Below are positions 33,621 to 42,085 of a stretch of 49,262 bases of DNA, in pieces. Position 1 is the first letter of the stretch, and every line of letters starts with the position of its first letter. Under the pieces are notes generated by a model. It made no database searches, was not told the origin of the DNA, and saw only the letters and a program-made list of their open reading frames with translations. The translations under genes and the position numbers were made by a program. The stretch is from Parabacteroides distasonis. GTDB lineage: Bacteria > Bacteroidota > Bacteroidia > Bacteroidales > Tannerellaceae. The stretch covers positions 1 to 49,262 of the forward strand of contig JAFBIU010000027.1 of NCBI GenBank assembly GCA_021531775.1, given 5' to 3'.

Positions 33621-34745
33621 ATGAGATATATCCATAATCATGAGAATTGGTGGCAATTCCGCTACGACAGCCAGCGGATTATGCATGAATTGGGACGCGT
33701 GCGTGCGAAGCAAGGTCTGATCATTGGGCAGATGCTGTCGCTTGGATTCGATTCGCAGGACGAAGCCGTACTGACAACGATGTCCGTCGAACTCGTTCAC
33801 TCATCAGAAATTGAGGGAGAGAAACTAAATCTGGAAGAGGTGAGATCTTCGATAGCTCGCAGGTTGGGGATCGAGACAGCGGGTCTTGTATCCACTTCAC
33901 GTTACGTGGATGGCGTCGTCGAGATGCAGTTGGATGCCACGCTGAATTATGGCAATCCGCTATCATCGGAACGACTTTTTGGCTGGCACAATGTGTTGTT
34001 CCCGACCGGTATGAGCGGGTTGTATGCCATTGAAGTGGGTAAGTATCGCAGTGGCGAAATGCAAGTAGTGTCGGGTGCTATGGGAAAGGAAAGAATCCAC
34101 TATCAAGCGCCATCTGCCGACAGAGTACCCCAGGAAATGGAAAGATTCATTTCGTGGGTCAATGAAGACCAAGCGATCGATGCGGTATTGAAAGCAGCGA
34201 TAGCACACTTATGGTTCGTCTCGATACATCCGTTTGACGATGGCAATGGTCGCATAGCGCGGGCATTGACAGATATGTTGCTTGCTCGTTCTGAACAAAG
34301 TGGCAAGCGTTTTTATGCCATATCTGCAGCGATGAAAGTCTTGAAAAAAGAGTATTACGAGGTATTGGAACGTACACAACACGGTGACGGCGACATCACG
34401 GAGTGGATTTTGTGGTTTTTGCAATGTTTTGACCAAGCCTTGGATTCAGCTGGAGACGCATTGTCCTTAGTCCTGCGCAAAGCCAGGTTTTGGGAGTATC
34501 ATCGAGATGTTTCGTTCAACGAAAGACAGCGGAAACTGGTTAATATGCAATTTGACGGTTTTTTTGGTAAACTGACAACGGGTAAATGGGCGAAAATAGC
34601 CAAATGTTCCACGGATACAGCCCTCAATGACATCCGCGACCTGGTCGAGAAGGGCGTGTTGAGGAAGGCAGAAGAGGGAGGCCGCAGCACAAACTATTGC
34701 TTGGTAGAAGGGTACTCACAATCTGAGTACCCTTTGCACCGGTAG
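33621..34745 (+). CDS. Fic family protein (class II AMPylator type) with C-terminal winged helix
   Basis: A 374-residue Fic-domain protein. The catalytic loop HPFDDGNGRIAR is at 203-214 and matches HPFxxGNGR, so AMP (or other nucleotide) transfer is chemically possible. The inhibitory segment SSEIEG (61-66) precedes it, placing it in class II, where a glutamate blocks ATP until relieved. The C-terminal WAKIAKCSTDTALNDIRDLV looks like a DNA-binding winged helix. The final residues GYSQSEYPLHR and the stop codon are encoded by the GGGTACTCA palindrome and its tail, an odd ending. The start at 33621 fits the -7 promoter element just upstream. Confidence 0.9.
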   Translation: MRYIHNHENWWQFRYDSQRIMHELGRVRAKQGLIIGQMLSLGFDSQDEAVLTTMSVELVHSSEIEGEKLNLEEVRSSIARRLGIETAGLVSTSRYVDGVVEMQLDATLNYGNPLSSERLFGWHNVLFPTGMSGLYAIEVGKYRSGEMQVVSGAMGKERIHYQAPSADRVPQEMERFISWVNEDQAIDAVLKAAIAHLWFVSIHPFDDGNGRIARALTDMLLARSEQSGKRFYAISAAMKVLKKEYYEVLERTQHGDGDITEWILWFLQCFDQALDSAGDALSLVLRKARFWEYHRDVSFNERQRKLVNMQFDGFFGKLTTGKWAKIAKCSTDTALNDIRDLVEKGVLRKAEEGGRSTNYCLVEGYSQSEYPLHR

Positions 34746-34910
34746 GCTGTCTGTCTGCAACTGGAAATCGGCCAAAACCGGCTGAAACATTGCAACGGTG
34801 AAACGCCGAAACACTGCAACACTGAAACACTGAAACGGTGTTTCGGCACGAATTTCAGTCGGTGAAGGAGGAGAGGGCATCGACTTTGTGCCAGGATTGG
34901 GTGATCTCGT
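34624..34910. repeat. Fic/VirE junction, copy B of the duplicated segment
   Basis: This segment spans the end of the Fic gene, the gap and the end of the convergent VirE-like gene, and is repeated in part at 32277-32555. It includes about eight units of a CACTGAAA-type short tandem repeat at roughly 34781-34840. Confidence 0.85.
34708..34734. repeat. GGGTACTCA palindrome, copy B
   Basis: An 11-base-pair perfect stem with loop CAATC lies inside the Fic coding sequence and specifies its last residues. It may also serve as a terminator between the convergent Fic and VirE-like genes. Confidence 0.9.
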
Positions 34911-37305
34911 CAAACTCGATGTAACCGCGACTTTTCCAGGTGCGCAACGTGTTCCTGCCATCGCCAGTCCGGCCCTGCTGCTGTCGCATCTGCAGGAAAT
35001 CCTCGTAGGTGAACTCGGAGGGCAGGAGCGAAAGCAGGTTCTTCGGTGAAGCATTGATCTGCTGCTCCTCGGCCTTGATCTCTTCCTCCAGCTGTCGACC
35101 GAAGAAGCGCATCTTGCACCACAGATCCATCTGCTCACTCCAGCGTACATAATCCTCGATCTCCTGCGACCATTTGTATCCCTCCGCCACATACAACACC
35201 ATCCCTTTCAGGTAGGCAATCACATTGGCGCGGTAGGAGAGGACCCGGTATGCCTCACTCTCGTAGAGCGATGCACGCTTGTCGTTCTCGATCGTCAGCT
35301 CCTTGGCCAACGACAAAGCCTGCGGACATTCGATCAGCCCGTTGGCCGCCGAGAGCCGCTCGATGTAGGGCTTCAGCGACTGGGCAAACTGATCGTCATA
35401 CACCCCGAAAATGGGCAGCTCCACCTCTTCGCCCGATGATCCATGAGCCGAATTGGACCGCGGTTTCAGGATGGTGCTCAGATACAAGCGCGACAGCGTA
35501 CCGTCGTTCACCGCCTTCTGAAAGAAACGATGGGCGTTGGGGATCGTCGTCGAGGCATTGAAATTCCAGCGTAACGGAGCAATACCGGTCACCGAATCGG
35601 CCCCTACACGTTCCTGACCATGTTCTGCGTTGTCGAAAGCCTTGCGAATCAAGATACTCACCTCGTCAATCGTACCGCGGGAGGTCACCTTCCGCAGTTG
35701 CTCTACCTCGTCCACACGCGTATAGATGAACCGCCCACCATTCTCATGCGCATCGACCACCCGCTGGTTGAAGACAGCATCCGTCAGGTTGTCGATCAGA
35801 ATCTGGATGCAGATGTCGGAGGGGCGTGGATCCTTCGCCTTCGTTTTGCCTGCCGGATTCTGCCGTTTCCATTCCGCCTCCCGCAGCCGGTTCGGCTTGT
35901 CCCGCTGCTTGATGTCTGCGAGGATGTAGTCGATGGGTTTCTTGATGGATCCCTTGCCGATACTCATGGAGGCAATCAGTACGTGCATGAAGGTCGCCTC
36001 GTGCTCCACATTGTCCCAATAGCAGAATTTGACCCCATGCAGGTGGGTGCCTAATGCCGGAAACACACCCTCGCAAACCGCCGGCTTATACATGGCCGGT
36101 ACCTTGCTCGACAGCAGATCCAACAGATGGGGCAGTTTCTCCGGCATCAGCGGCGGGGTCTCTATCGTCCCTCCCGTAGCCGCTATTTTTGATTCCTGCC
36201 GCAGCGCATTCAACACCTGTCGCAGCCGGTAGGGCATCCCTTTGCGCGGCTCTTTCAGGGCACTCTCGATGGTGCGTCGCCACTCCTCTTCGGGAAATCC
36301 ATCGTAACGTGGAATCACCGCCTCCAACTTCACCTGTGCATAGTCACAGATGGGACGCAACAGCATGGCCAGTTCGAAGGTCTTCACGTTGCGGTCACCC
36401 TCTTGGGGCAATCGCCCTTCGTTGAAGAGGTCGAAATATCGTTGGATAATGGCCCGAAAGGGAATCCCCATATATTTCAAATCGTTGACCGCCGGCTCAG
36501 CCAAAGCCGTTTGCTCAGCCGAAGCTACCTGTTCAGCCGACCCTGTTTGCTCATTGGAAACCTGCTGTTCAGCCGCAACTGACCGCCCTGCCAAAACCTG
36601 CCGCCCAGCCGAAGCCACCTGTTCAGCTGCAGCCGCTTGTTCATTGGAAACCGTTTGCTCGTTTGAAACCGGCTGTTTAGCTGACACCGCCGGAAGGGTT
36701 GGAGCTGATCCTGCTGCGGAAATGGCCGCCGTAGCTGGGCAGGGAGTGTTGTCGAACAGTTCATCGCTCAGAAACAGCAGATCCGATTGGTCGGCCGTCG
36801 TCGAGAAGAAGACCCGGGTGATGTCTTTCGCGCCGCTATCGAACTTCACCCCCAACAGCTCACTGGCCCAACGCAGGTTCATCACCTGATTCTCCAGGAT
36901 ATGCCCCTCGGACAGTCCCTCCGTAAAGCGGCGGCGGAACACGAGATGGTACCCCTTGCGTGCCGACCGTTCCAACATCAACAAGCCCAATTCCTTCTGT
37001 TTGGCCAACACCCTGGCGGGAATTTCAGCTATCTTCCGGTCATAATCGGGATCGGAAGGATCCAGATCGACATCCATCCCCACGCTGTTGGAGGGAGTCT
37101 TGCAACCCTTCAGCAGTCCGCTCTCCGGGATGCAACTGTAATTCATCTGCAACAGCCGATGCTTCAGCTTGTCGTCGCCCTGCCGGATGCGGGTCACCAT
37201 CGATTGTTGCCGGTTTGTCTGACGGAGATTTCGGTACTCCGTAGCCGTGAGAACAGGACGCATCATTTTCGTCCTGTTCTCGTAAAATACCACATAACAA
37301 CTCAT
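34855..37305 (-). CDS. VirE N-terminal / DUF3987 protein (primase-helicase-like, mobile-element associated)
   Basis: An 816-residue protein common in Bacteroidales mobile elements. The N-terminal part (SNSVGMDVDLDPSDPDYDRK, then GYHLVFRRRF) matches the BT4734/VirE_N primase-polymerase-like domain. Residues about 195-275 are a low-complexity linker of degenerate SNEQT/SAEQV units. The C-terminal half (about 350-800) resembles DUF3987. Its ATP-site-like segment is ASMSIGKGSIKKPIDYI, followed by ICIQILIDN and FIYTRVDEVEQL. The start may instead be at the methionine of MMRPVLTATEYR, 13-14 residues in. It converges on the Fic gene and follows a P5-like gene and an antirepressor on the same strand, the usual neighbourhood of such genes. 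Confidence 0.85.
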   Translation of the reverse strand: MSCYVVFYENRTKMMRPVLTATEYRNLRQTNRQQSMVTRIRQGDDKLKHRLLQMNYSCIPESGLLKGCKTPSNSVGMDVDLDPSDPDYDRKIAEIPARVLAKQKELGLLMLERSARKGYHLVFRRRFTEGLSEGHILENQVMNLRWASELLGVKFDSGAKDITRVFFSTTADQSDLLFLSDELFDNTPCPATAAISAAGSAPTLPAVSAKQPVSNEQTVSNEQAAAAEQVASAGRQVLAGRSVAAEQQVSNEQTGSAEQVASAEQTALAEPAVNDLKYMGIPFRAIIQRYFDLFNEGRLPQEGDRNVKTFELAMLLRPICDYAQVKLEAVIPRYDGFPEEEWRRTIESALKEPRKGMPYRLRQVLNALRQESKIAATGGTIETPPLMPEKLPHLLDLLSSKVPAMYKPAVCEGVFPALGTHLHGVKFCYWDNVEHEATFMHVLIASMSIGKGSIKKPIDYILADIKQRDKPNRLREAEWKRQNPAGKTKAKDPRPSDICIQILIDNLTDAVFNQRVVDAHENGGRFIYTRVDEVEQLRKVTSRGTIDEVSILIRKAFDNAEHGQERVGADSVTGIAPLRWNFNASTTIPNAHRFFQKAVNDGTLSRLYLSTILKPRSNSAHGSSGEEVELPIFGVYDDQFAQSLKPYIERLSAANGLIECPQALSLAKELTIENDKRASLYESEAYRVLSYRANVIAYLKGMVLYVAEGYKWSQEIEDYVRWSEQMDLWCKMRFFGRQLEEEIKAEEQQINASPKNLLSLLPSEFTYEDFLQMRQQQGRTGDGRNTLRTWKSRGYIEFDEITQSWHKVDALSSFTD

Positions 37306-37335
37306 TATTAATTAATTGTCAATGAATGAAACATC

Positions 37336-37743
37336 TTATTGCGCCAACAGATAAGCCTGGTTCAGCAGATCACTGTCTTCGATGATCCCGCTTTCTATCT
37401 GGGCCATCGACCGGACGATCTCCACCAGAGCCTGCTGGTTTTCAAAGCGCAACGGTTCGTCTGCCGGGATGCCGGTTGTGCGGCTGACAAATCGGATGTA
37501 ACTCTGCGTGTCGTTGCCGTCGGACGAAGGAGCCCAGCGTGCGATGATCTTGCCGATCGTGTTGGCATGATGTCGCTGGATGTAGTTTCGGATCAGTACG
37601 AAAGCGGCGCGGTAGCCATACTTGCGTGCTGTGAACTGCACAAAAGCCTTATCCGTCTGGACAGGGCGCATGCCCTGCCATTTGTTGCTGCCGCTGCGAC
37701 GGATATTCAGCGGGTTGTTGTTGCGCAAACCTCGTGTTGCCAT
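37336..37743 (-). CDS. Phage structural protein P5-like / predicted peptidoglycan-active protein
   Basis: A 135-residue protein beginning MATRGLRNNNPLNIRRSGSN and containing the NNPLNIR motif, then TARKYGYRAAFVLIRNYI and KIIARWAP. These are typical of the P5-like family found in Bacteroidales prophage remnants and integrative elements, and in PRD1-like phage muralytic proteins. It is full length for the family and 30 bases from the VirE-like gene. A lytic role is inferred from the family name only. Confidence 0.75.
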   Translation of the reverse strand: MATRGLRNNNPLNIRRSGSNKWQGMRPVQTDKAFVQFTARKYGYRAAFVLIRNYIQRHHANTIGKIIARWAPSSDGNDTQSYIRFVSRTTGIPADEPLRFENQQALVEIVRSMAQIESGIIEDSDLLNQAYLLAQ

Positions 37744-37874
37744 AAAGTTTCCAGTATTTATCAGTTCTCATCGTGTCAGACGGTGAGGGGTACATTCTTT
37801 GAAATATTGATGTGGATGCTGATCTTGAACATCGCAATGCAAATGGTGAAATAGAAATTCATGACGGATCAAAT

Positions 37875-38750
37875 TTAGCGGGTTGATGTCTGCTGAAGCT
37901 GGAACCGTCCGCTCAGGAACCCGTTCACAAAATAGTGCTGTCCCTTGCCGGTCACCTTCGTCGTGATACACTCCTTGATGCCCTGTCGGGTCGGGATGAG
38001 CGTCAGATGGATGTCGAAGAGACCTTTCTCCACCCATTTCTGGATGGGACGGGTCTCACGCAGAAAGAGATACCCTTTTTGGCGCAGCCAACGGAAGAGG
38101 CGGGTCTGTCCGACAACAATGCCGTTTTGGGTGATCAGCTTGGCGAGGTCACGGATGAGGATGCTGTCGGGTGACGAGACGACCGCTTCTGCAAAGTCCA
38201 CCAACGGACGCTGCCGGACCAGTTGCCGGCTTTGCTGGTCGATGGTTTGACAGGCTTGCCGGAGACGGCTTTCCAGATCGTCGTCGCCCTGAGCCAACAG
38301 CTGCTTCACCTGCCTCGTCACCTGCTCTTGGGAGCCCAGGAGCTGTACCTGTTGCACCAGGGTCTGTCGGGCAATGCCGACGGTCCGTTGCTTGAAGTCC
38401 AGTCTGGAGTCATCCGGGCAGAGGGGGATGAATCCGCCGGTCTTCCGGATCTGCGGCAGGACCACACCGGTCACCCATTTGCGGAAGGCTTTGGCTTTGC
38501 GGATGCGTGCCTTCAGTGCGGCATGGTAGAAACCGCTCTCGGTGATGACGACCATCTCCTGTTTGCCGCCAAGGGTACTCACAATCTGAGTATCCTTTTC
38601 GTCTTCGTCCAACAGGCGAACCATGTTGTGTGCGTCGCGATACCCTAATCCCTTTGCCAGGTCATTTGCCAGGAACATGACGGTTCCGTCTTCGTTTTGC
38701 CAGCAGCGAACGACGTCGAAGTGTTCGCTTTGAAATGCAATAATTCTCAT
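37875..38750 (-). CDS. Phage-type antirepressor: Bro-N and KilAC domains
   Basis: A 291-residue protein with an N-terminal Bro-N domain (VMFLANDLAKGLGYRDAHNM to RKWVTGVVLPQIRKTGGF, about 20-115). A C-terminal KilAC/ANT domain follows (IRDLAKLITQNGIVVGQTRL, RWLRQKGYL, about 195-265). Such proteins counter phage repressors. The palindrome copy C encodes DTQIVSTL within the Bro-N domain; this sits where related proteins have a similar sequence, so the domain appears intact. It is the first gene of the antirepressor-P5-VirE series on the minus strand. Confidence 0.87.
   Translation of the reverse strand: MRIIAFQSEHFDVVRCWQNEDGTVMFLANDLAKGLGYRDAHNMVRLLDEDEKDTQIVSTLGGKQEMVVITESGFYHAALKARIRKAKAFRKWVTGVVLPQIRKTGGFIPLCPDDSRLDFKQRTVGIARQTLVQQVQLLGSQEQVTRQVKQLLAQGDDDLESRLRQACQTIDQQSRQLVRQRPLVDFAEAVVSSPDSILIRDLAKLITQNGIVVGQTRLFRWLRQKGYLFLRETRPIQKWVEKGLFDIHLTLIPTRQGIKECITTKVTGKGQHYFVNGFLSGRFQLQQTSTR
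38571..38597. repeat. GGGTACTCA palindrome, copy C
   Basis: AAGGGTACTCA and TGAGTATCCTT around loop CAATC, with one mismatch in the stem. It lies within the antirepressor coding sequence. The downstream GCACCG tail shared by copies A, B and D is absent. Confidence 0.8.
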
Positions 38751-39058
38751 TGTCTGATAAGTTTAAAAATGAGTCCGAGGGTCGGAGCTGGCCAGTCATC
38801 CTCTCCTCTTTGGACATCGCAAAGGTCTGAAATGGCGTGTGGGGTACATGAGGTGTAGCGGGTGCATGGGGTGTCGTGCAGCCGGTTTGAGCCCTGTTTT
38901 GAGGAATAGTGGTTTGGGCTTTAATGGGTTATTGTTGAGTTATACACTCAGGTTGCCGGTTGTCGCACCCGTCTTCTCCCGGAGAAAGACCAAATCAGCT
39001 CGAAAAATAGGATTTTTTACCTTGTTCGACTCAGAAAAATCCCAAAATACTACCTATC
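38751..39058. other. Gap with no supported gene
   Basis: About 308 bases between the antirepressor start and the IS1380 fragment. Open frames here are short and low in coding character. A GATTTTT/AAAAATC pair near 39010-39045 could form a weak hairpin. It presumably holds the antirepressor promoter, but no clear TAnnTTTG is seen. Confidence 0.4.
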
Positions 39059-39203
39059 TCAGGAAATTTCAAAGCTTGCGGCCTTGCCTGATCGCCCCGG
39101 CTTAAGCAAGGGCAGGATCATCTTGCCCGAATACCCTTCAAAGGCCATCAACGACATGTAGCAGTAACTGTCATAGTAACCGTTGAAGAGGGTCTGTTTC
39201 TGG
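39059..39203 (-). pseudogene. Fragment of an IS1380-family transposase
   Basis: The minus-strand frame reads QKQTLFNGYYDSYCYMSLMA and then FEGYSGKMILPLLKPGR. This is the conserved block of IS1380-type DDE transposases around the second catalytic region. Stops bound it on both sides, and only about 48 codons of a roughly 430-residue enzyme remain. Confidence 0.7.
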
Positions 39204-39234
39204 CATCAGCATTAGAATTGTACAGTTTACCGAC

Positions 39235-39741
39235 TTATCGGATCACTTGGGTGAATTCCGGTTTACTGTTTTCATCCTTGTATTGGATGACCAGAATGAT
39301 GGCGGTCTGTTCACTGCCATCCTTACCCTTTGAGGTAGCGGTGAATTTGTATTCGACTCCATCCTCTAGAGGGCGTTTACCGACTGTGACCGGAGTTCCT
39401 AACGGAAACTTGTAATCTCCACAAGCAGCTTCAAAGATGGCTCGTTCTTCTTCTGTCACAGGCTGTTGCTCCGAGAAGTCGGGCAGCTGTAAGACATCAC
39501 CTGCTACCAGTCCATGCTCCTTCAGAAAACGATCCAGTTCCTGTGACATTCGGCTGATGCGGGCTGTGCGAACACCGTAACCATCCAGAACCTGGGCTGC
39601 CGGCAATGTCTTACGCAGATAATCTTGAGTTGCATTAAGTCCTCCACTTCCAAAGGTACAGAAGGGAATTATGCATCCTCTATCTGGATAGGCAAGAAAT
39701 GCGAGCAAATATACGGATTCTGGGTGAAACAGAAGATACAA
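39235..39741 (-). pseudogene. C-terminal part of a flavodoxin-like protein, N-terminus lost
   Basis: Reading inward from 39741, the family-like part begins about residue 19 with DRGCIIPFCTFGSGGLNATQ. It continues LPAAQVLDGYGVRTARI, the C-terminal half of a flavodoxin fold. The FMN-phosphate loop and first half are missing, and the leading residues look like junction sequence. The tail (EEERAIFEAACGDYKFPLG to FTQVIR) extends beyond a usual flavodoxin and I cannot name it. It probably makes no active flavoprotein. Confidence 0.55.
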
Positions 39742-39769
39742 TGAGTAATTTAATTACACAATTGAATCC

Positions 39770-39914
39770 TTAAAGATGGTTACCCACCGCCTCCCGGAGC
39801 CAGTCGGCCTGTACTGTCTGCTGGCAGGGGTCGAATGTAGGCCATTGTTACTGTTGTGCCACTGCTGTTCCAGCCATCACGAATGCTAAAAGGAAAGATC
39901 GATAATGTCGTTTT
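39770..39914 (-). pseudogene. Relic of the N-terminus of an exported protein
   Basis: The minus strand encodes KRHYRSFLLAFVMAGTAVAQ, a convincing signal peptide, but the codon in the start position is ATA. A stop follows right after the cleavage region. The same frame then continues QWPTFDPCQQTVQADWL before ending. It is a short dead fragment; the parent protein is not recognised. Confidence 0.5.
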
Positions 39915-40000
39915 ATCTGTGCTTTGTTGTTGGTGTTTTTTGGAAGATAGCGAGGAAAGTTTGGGTGAACGGATAAAAAGTCGTACTTTAGCCATCGAAA

Positions 40001-41776
40001 ATGAAAGGTATCAAGGATATGGAATATGGCAAGGTGCAAGAGGAGGTAAAACGCATCCCCTACGGAATGATGAACTTCGTGGCTGTCCGCGAAGACAACT
40101 GTTACTATGTCGATAAGACACGGTTTATCGAGAAAGTGGAAAGGGCGAATAAGTATTTCTTCTTCATCCGTCCGCGTCGCTTCGGCAAGAGCTTGACTCT
40201 GTCGATGTTGCACCATTATTACGACATCAACCGGGCCGATCAGTTTGAAAGGCTGTATGGCGACCTTTATATCGGCCAGCACCCCACACCCAACCATAAC
40301 AAGTATCTGGTCATCTATCTTAACTTCGCTGTCATCCATGCCGACTTGGGGAACTACCGCAGTTCTCTCGATGCGCATTGCATTACCCGTTTCAATTCCT
40401 TCTGTGACGTGTATGCCCGCCTGTTGCCACATGATATCAAGGCAGAACTGAACAAAAAGAAAGGGTGTGTAGCGCAGTTGGAGTTTCTGTGTGACGAGTG
40501 CTCCAAAGCAGGCTTGATGATCTATCTTTTCATTGATGAATACGACCATTTCACCAACCATATCCTTGCGGATGCCGCCCGTATTGAGGAATACAAGGGT
40601 GAAACGCATGGTACGGGCTACCTGCGTACCTTCTTCGATACCATCAAGAGTGGTACCTATTCAAGCATCGAGCGGGTGTTTGTGACGGGTGTAAGCCCCG
40701 TTACGTTGGACGACCTGACCAGTGGCTTCAACATCGGTACCAACTACTCTCTTGCCTACGGATTCAACGAGATGGTGGGCTTTACGGAGGAGGAGGTACG
40801 TGAGATGCTGACTTACTACTCGCAGCACCATGAGTTCCACCACACCATCGACGAACTCATCGAGATCATGAAGCCCTATTACGACAACTATTGCTTTGCG
40901 AAGGAGGCTTATGGCGAGACGACGATGTACAACTCCAACATGGTGCTCTCTTTCCTGTATAAATATATAGACAACCGATGCAGAATACCCGACGATATGC
41001 TCGACGAGAACATTCGGGTGGATTACAACAAGTTGCGGATGCTGATCCGTAAGGACAAGGAGTTTGCCCACGATGCTTCCATCATCCAGACTCTTGTATC
41101 CAAAGGTTTCGTCACGGGTGAATTAAAGAGAGGTTTCCCAGCCGAGAACATAGCCAAGGATGACAATTTCATCAGTCTGCTCTACTACTTCGGCATGGTG
41201 ACCATAGGCGGCCGATATATGGGAGAGACTAAGTTTATTATCCCGAATGAAGTGGTGCGCGAACAGATTTTCTCTTATCTACTTGACACCTATCAGGAGA
41301 ATGACCTTTCGTATGACAGCTATGACATTCGCAAGAAGGAACAGCTAATGGCGTATCGTGGAGATTTCAAACCCTTCTTCCAGTACATTGCCGACAGCAT
41401 CTACACGTTTGCCTCCCAGCGTGACCGGCAGAAGGGCGAGGCCTTCGTGCATGGCTATACCCTTGCCCTGACCAGCCAGTGCCGCTTCTACCGTCCCATC
41501 TCTGAGCTGGACAATCAGGGTGGTTATGCCGACATCTTCCTCCGCCCGCGCCAGGAGATTTTCACCGACATGGAGCATTCCTACATCATCGAACTGAAGT
41601 ACCTCAGGAGTAAGGCCACGGATGCCGAGGCGGAAGCGGCCGTGAAGCAGGCAGAGGCCCAGGTGTGCCGCTATGCCGACACGGTCAATGTGAACGATAA
41701 CATCGGGCATACCCGTCTCCACAAGGTCATTGTGGTGTATCGCGGAGTGGATATGGTGGCGTGCGAGGAGGTATGA
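40001..41776 (+). CDS. AAA-ATPase-like protein with PD-(D/E)XK nuclease domain (DUF1703 type)
   Basis: A 591-residue protein of a family much expanded in Bacteroidales. The N-terminal AAA_ATPase-like domain has VREDNCYYVDKTRFIEKV, the Walker-A-like FIRPRRFGKSLTLSML (about 54-69) and the acidic IYLFIDEYDHF (about 172-182). The C-terminal nuclease-like domain contains GGYADIFL and IIELKYLRS, the D and ExK of a PD-(D/E)XK fold, followed by QVCRYAD. Length is full for the family. Its role is unsettled; a conflict or defence role has been proposed for the group. An in-frame ATG at 40019 is a second possible start. Confidence 0.85.
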   Translation: MKGIKDMEYGKVQEEVKRIPYGMMNFVAVREDNCYYVDKTRFIEKVERANKYFFFIRPRRFGKSLTLSMLHHYYDINRADQFERLYGDLYIGQHPTPNHNKYLVIYLNFAVIHADLGNYRSSLDAHCITRFNSFCDVYARLLPHDIKAELNKKKGCVAQLEFLCDECSKAGLMIYLFIDEYDHFTNHILADAARIEEYKGETHGTGYLRTFFDTIKSGTYSSIERVFVTGVSPVTLDDLTSGFNIGTNYSLAYGFNEMVGFTEEEVREMLTYYSQHHEFHHTIDELIEIMKPYYDNYCFAKEAYGETTMYNSNMVLSFLYKYIDNRCRIPDDMLDENIRVDYNKLRMLIRKDKEFAHDASIIQTLVSKGFVTGELKRGFPAENIAKDDNFISLLYYFGMVTIGGRYMGETKFIIPNEVVREQIFSYLLDTYQENDLSYDSYDIRKKEQLMAYRGDFKPFFQYIADSIYTFASQRDRQKGEAFVHGYTLALTSQCRFYRPISELDNQGGYADIFLRPRQEIFTDMEHSYIIELKYLRSKATDAEAEAAVKQAEAQVCRYADTVNVNDNIGHTRLHKVIVVYRGVDMVACEEV

Positions 41777-41795
41777 TTGTTAACTCACGGCCACC

Positions 41796-42044
41796 CGCCT
41801 GCGCGACAGCAAGCTGGCCCTGCAGAAAATCATCGTGCTCCGGCATGGAAGGGACATTGCCGAGGGCTGCCGTGTCATGGAGTCGAACCCTGCCGAGGGC
41901 AACAACCCACAGGCACTCACACGCCCCGAGAGGCCGATGGGCGAGTATGTGGTCACGGACAATCCCGGTAATGTGATTCTGCCCGAGCAGTGGCATCCTG
42001 TACCCTACCGATTCAGCGCTATTGTCATTTTATTCAAAGGGTAA
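41796..42044 (+). pseudogene. Unrecognised coding remnant downstream of the AAA/nuclease gene
   Basis: The frame starting LRDSKLALQKIIVLRHGRDI runs about 80 codons with sensible composition (AEGCRVMESNPAEGNN, VILPEQWHPVPYRF) and ends at palindrome copy D. There is no good start codon. I do not recognise the family; it looks like the tail of a deleted gene. Confidence 0.4.
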
Positions 42045-42064
42045 TCATAATCTGAGTACCCTTT
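42036..42064. repeat. GGGTACTCA palindrome, copy D
   Basis: AAAGGGTAATCA and TGAGTACCCTTT with loop TAATC and one stem mismatch. It is followed by GCACCGATAGGCTGTC, as in copies A and B. It lies between two convergent coding remnants and genes. Confidence 0.85.
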
Positions 42065-42085
42065 GCACCGATAGGCTGTCGATTA

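Noticed and set aside
36787-37311. Open frames antisense to the VirE-like gene
   Set aside because: They mirror the VirE coding frame and have no start signals or known domains.
38839-39105. 88-codon open frame on the plus strand
   Set aside because: Low-complexity, no recognisable domain, and it runs into the antisense side of the IS1380 transposase fragment.
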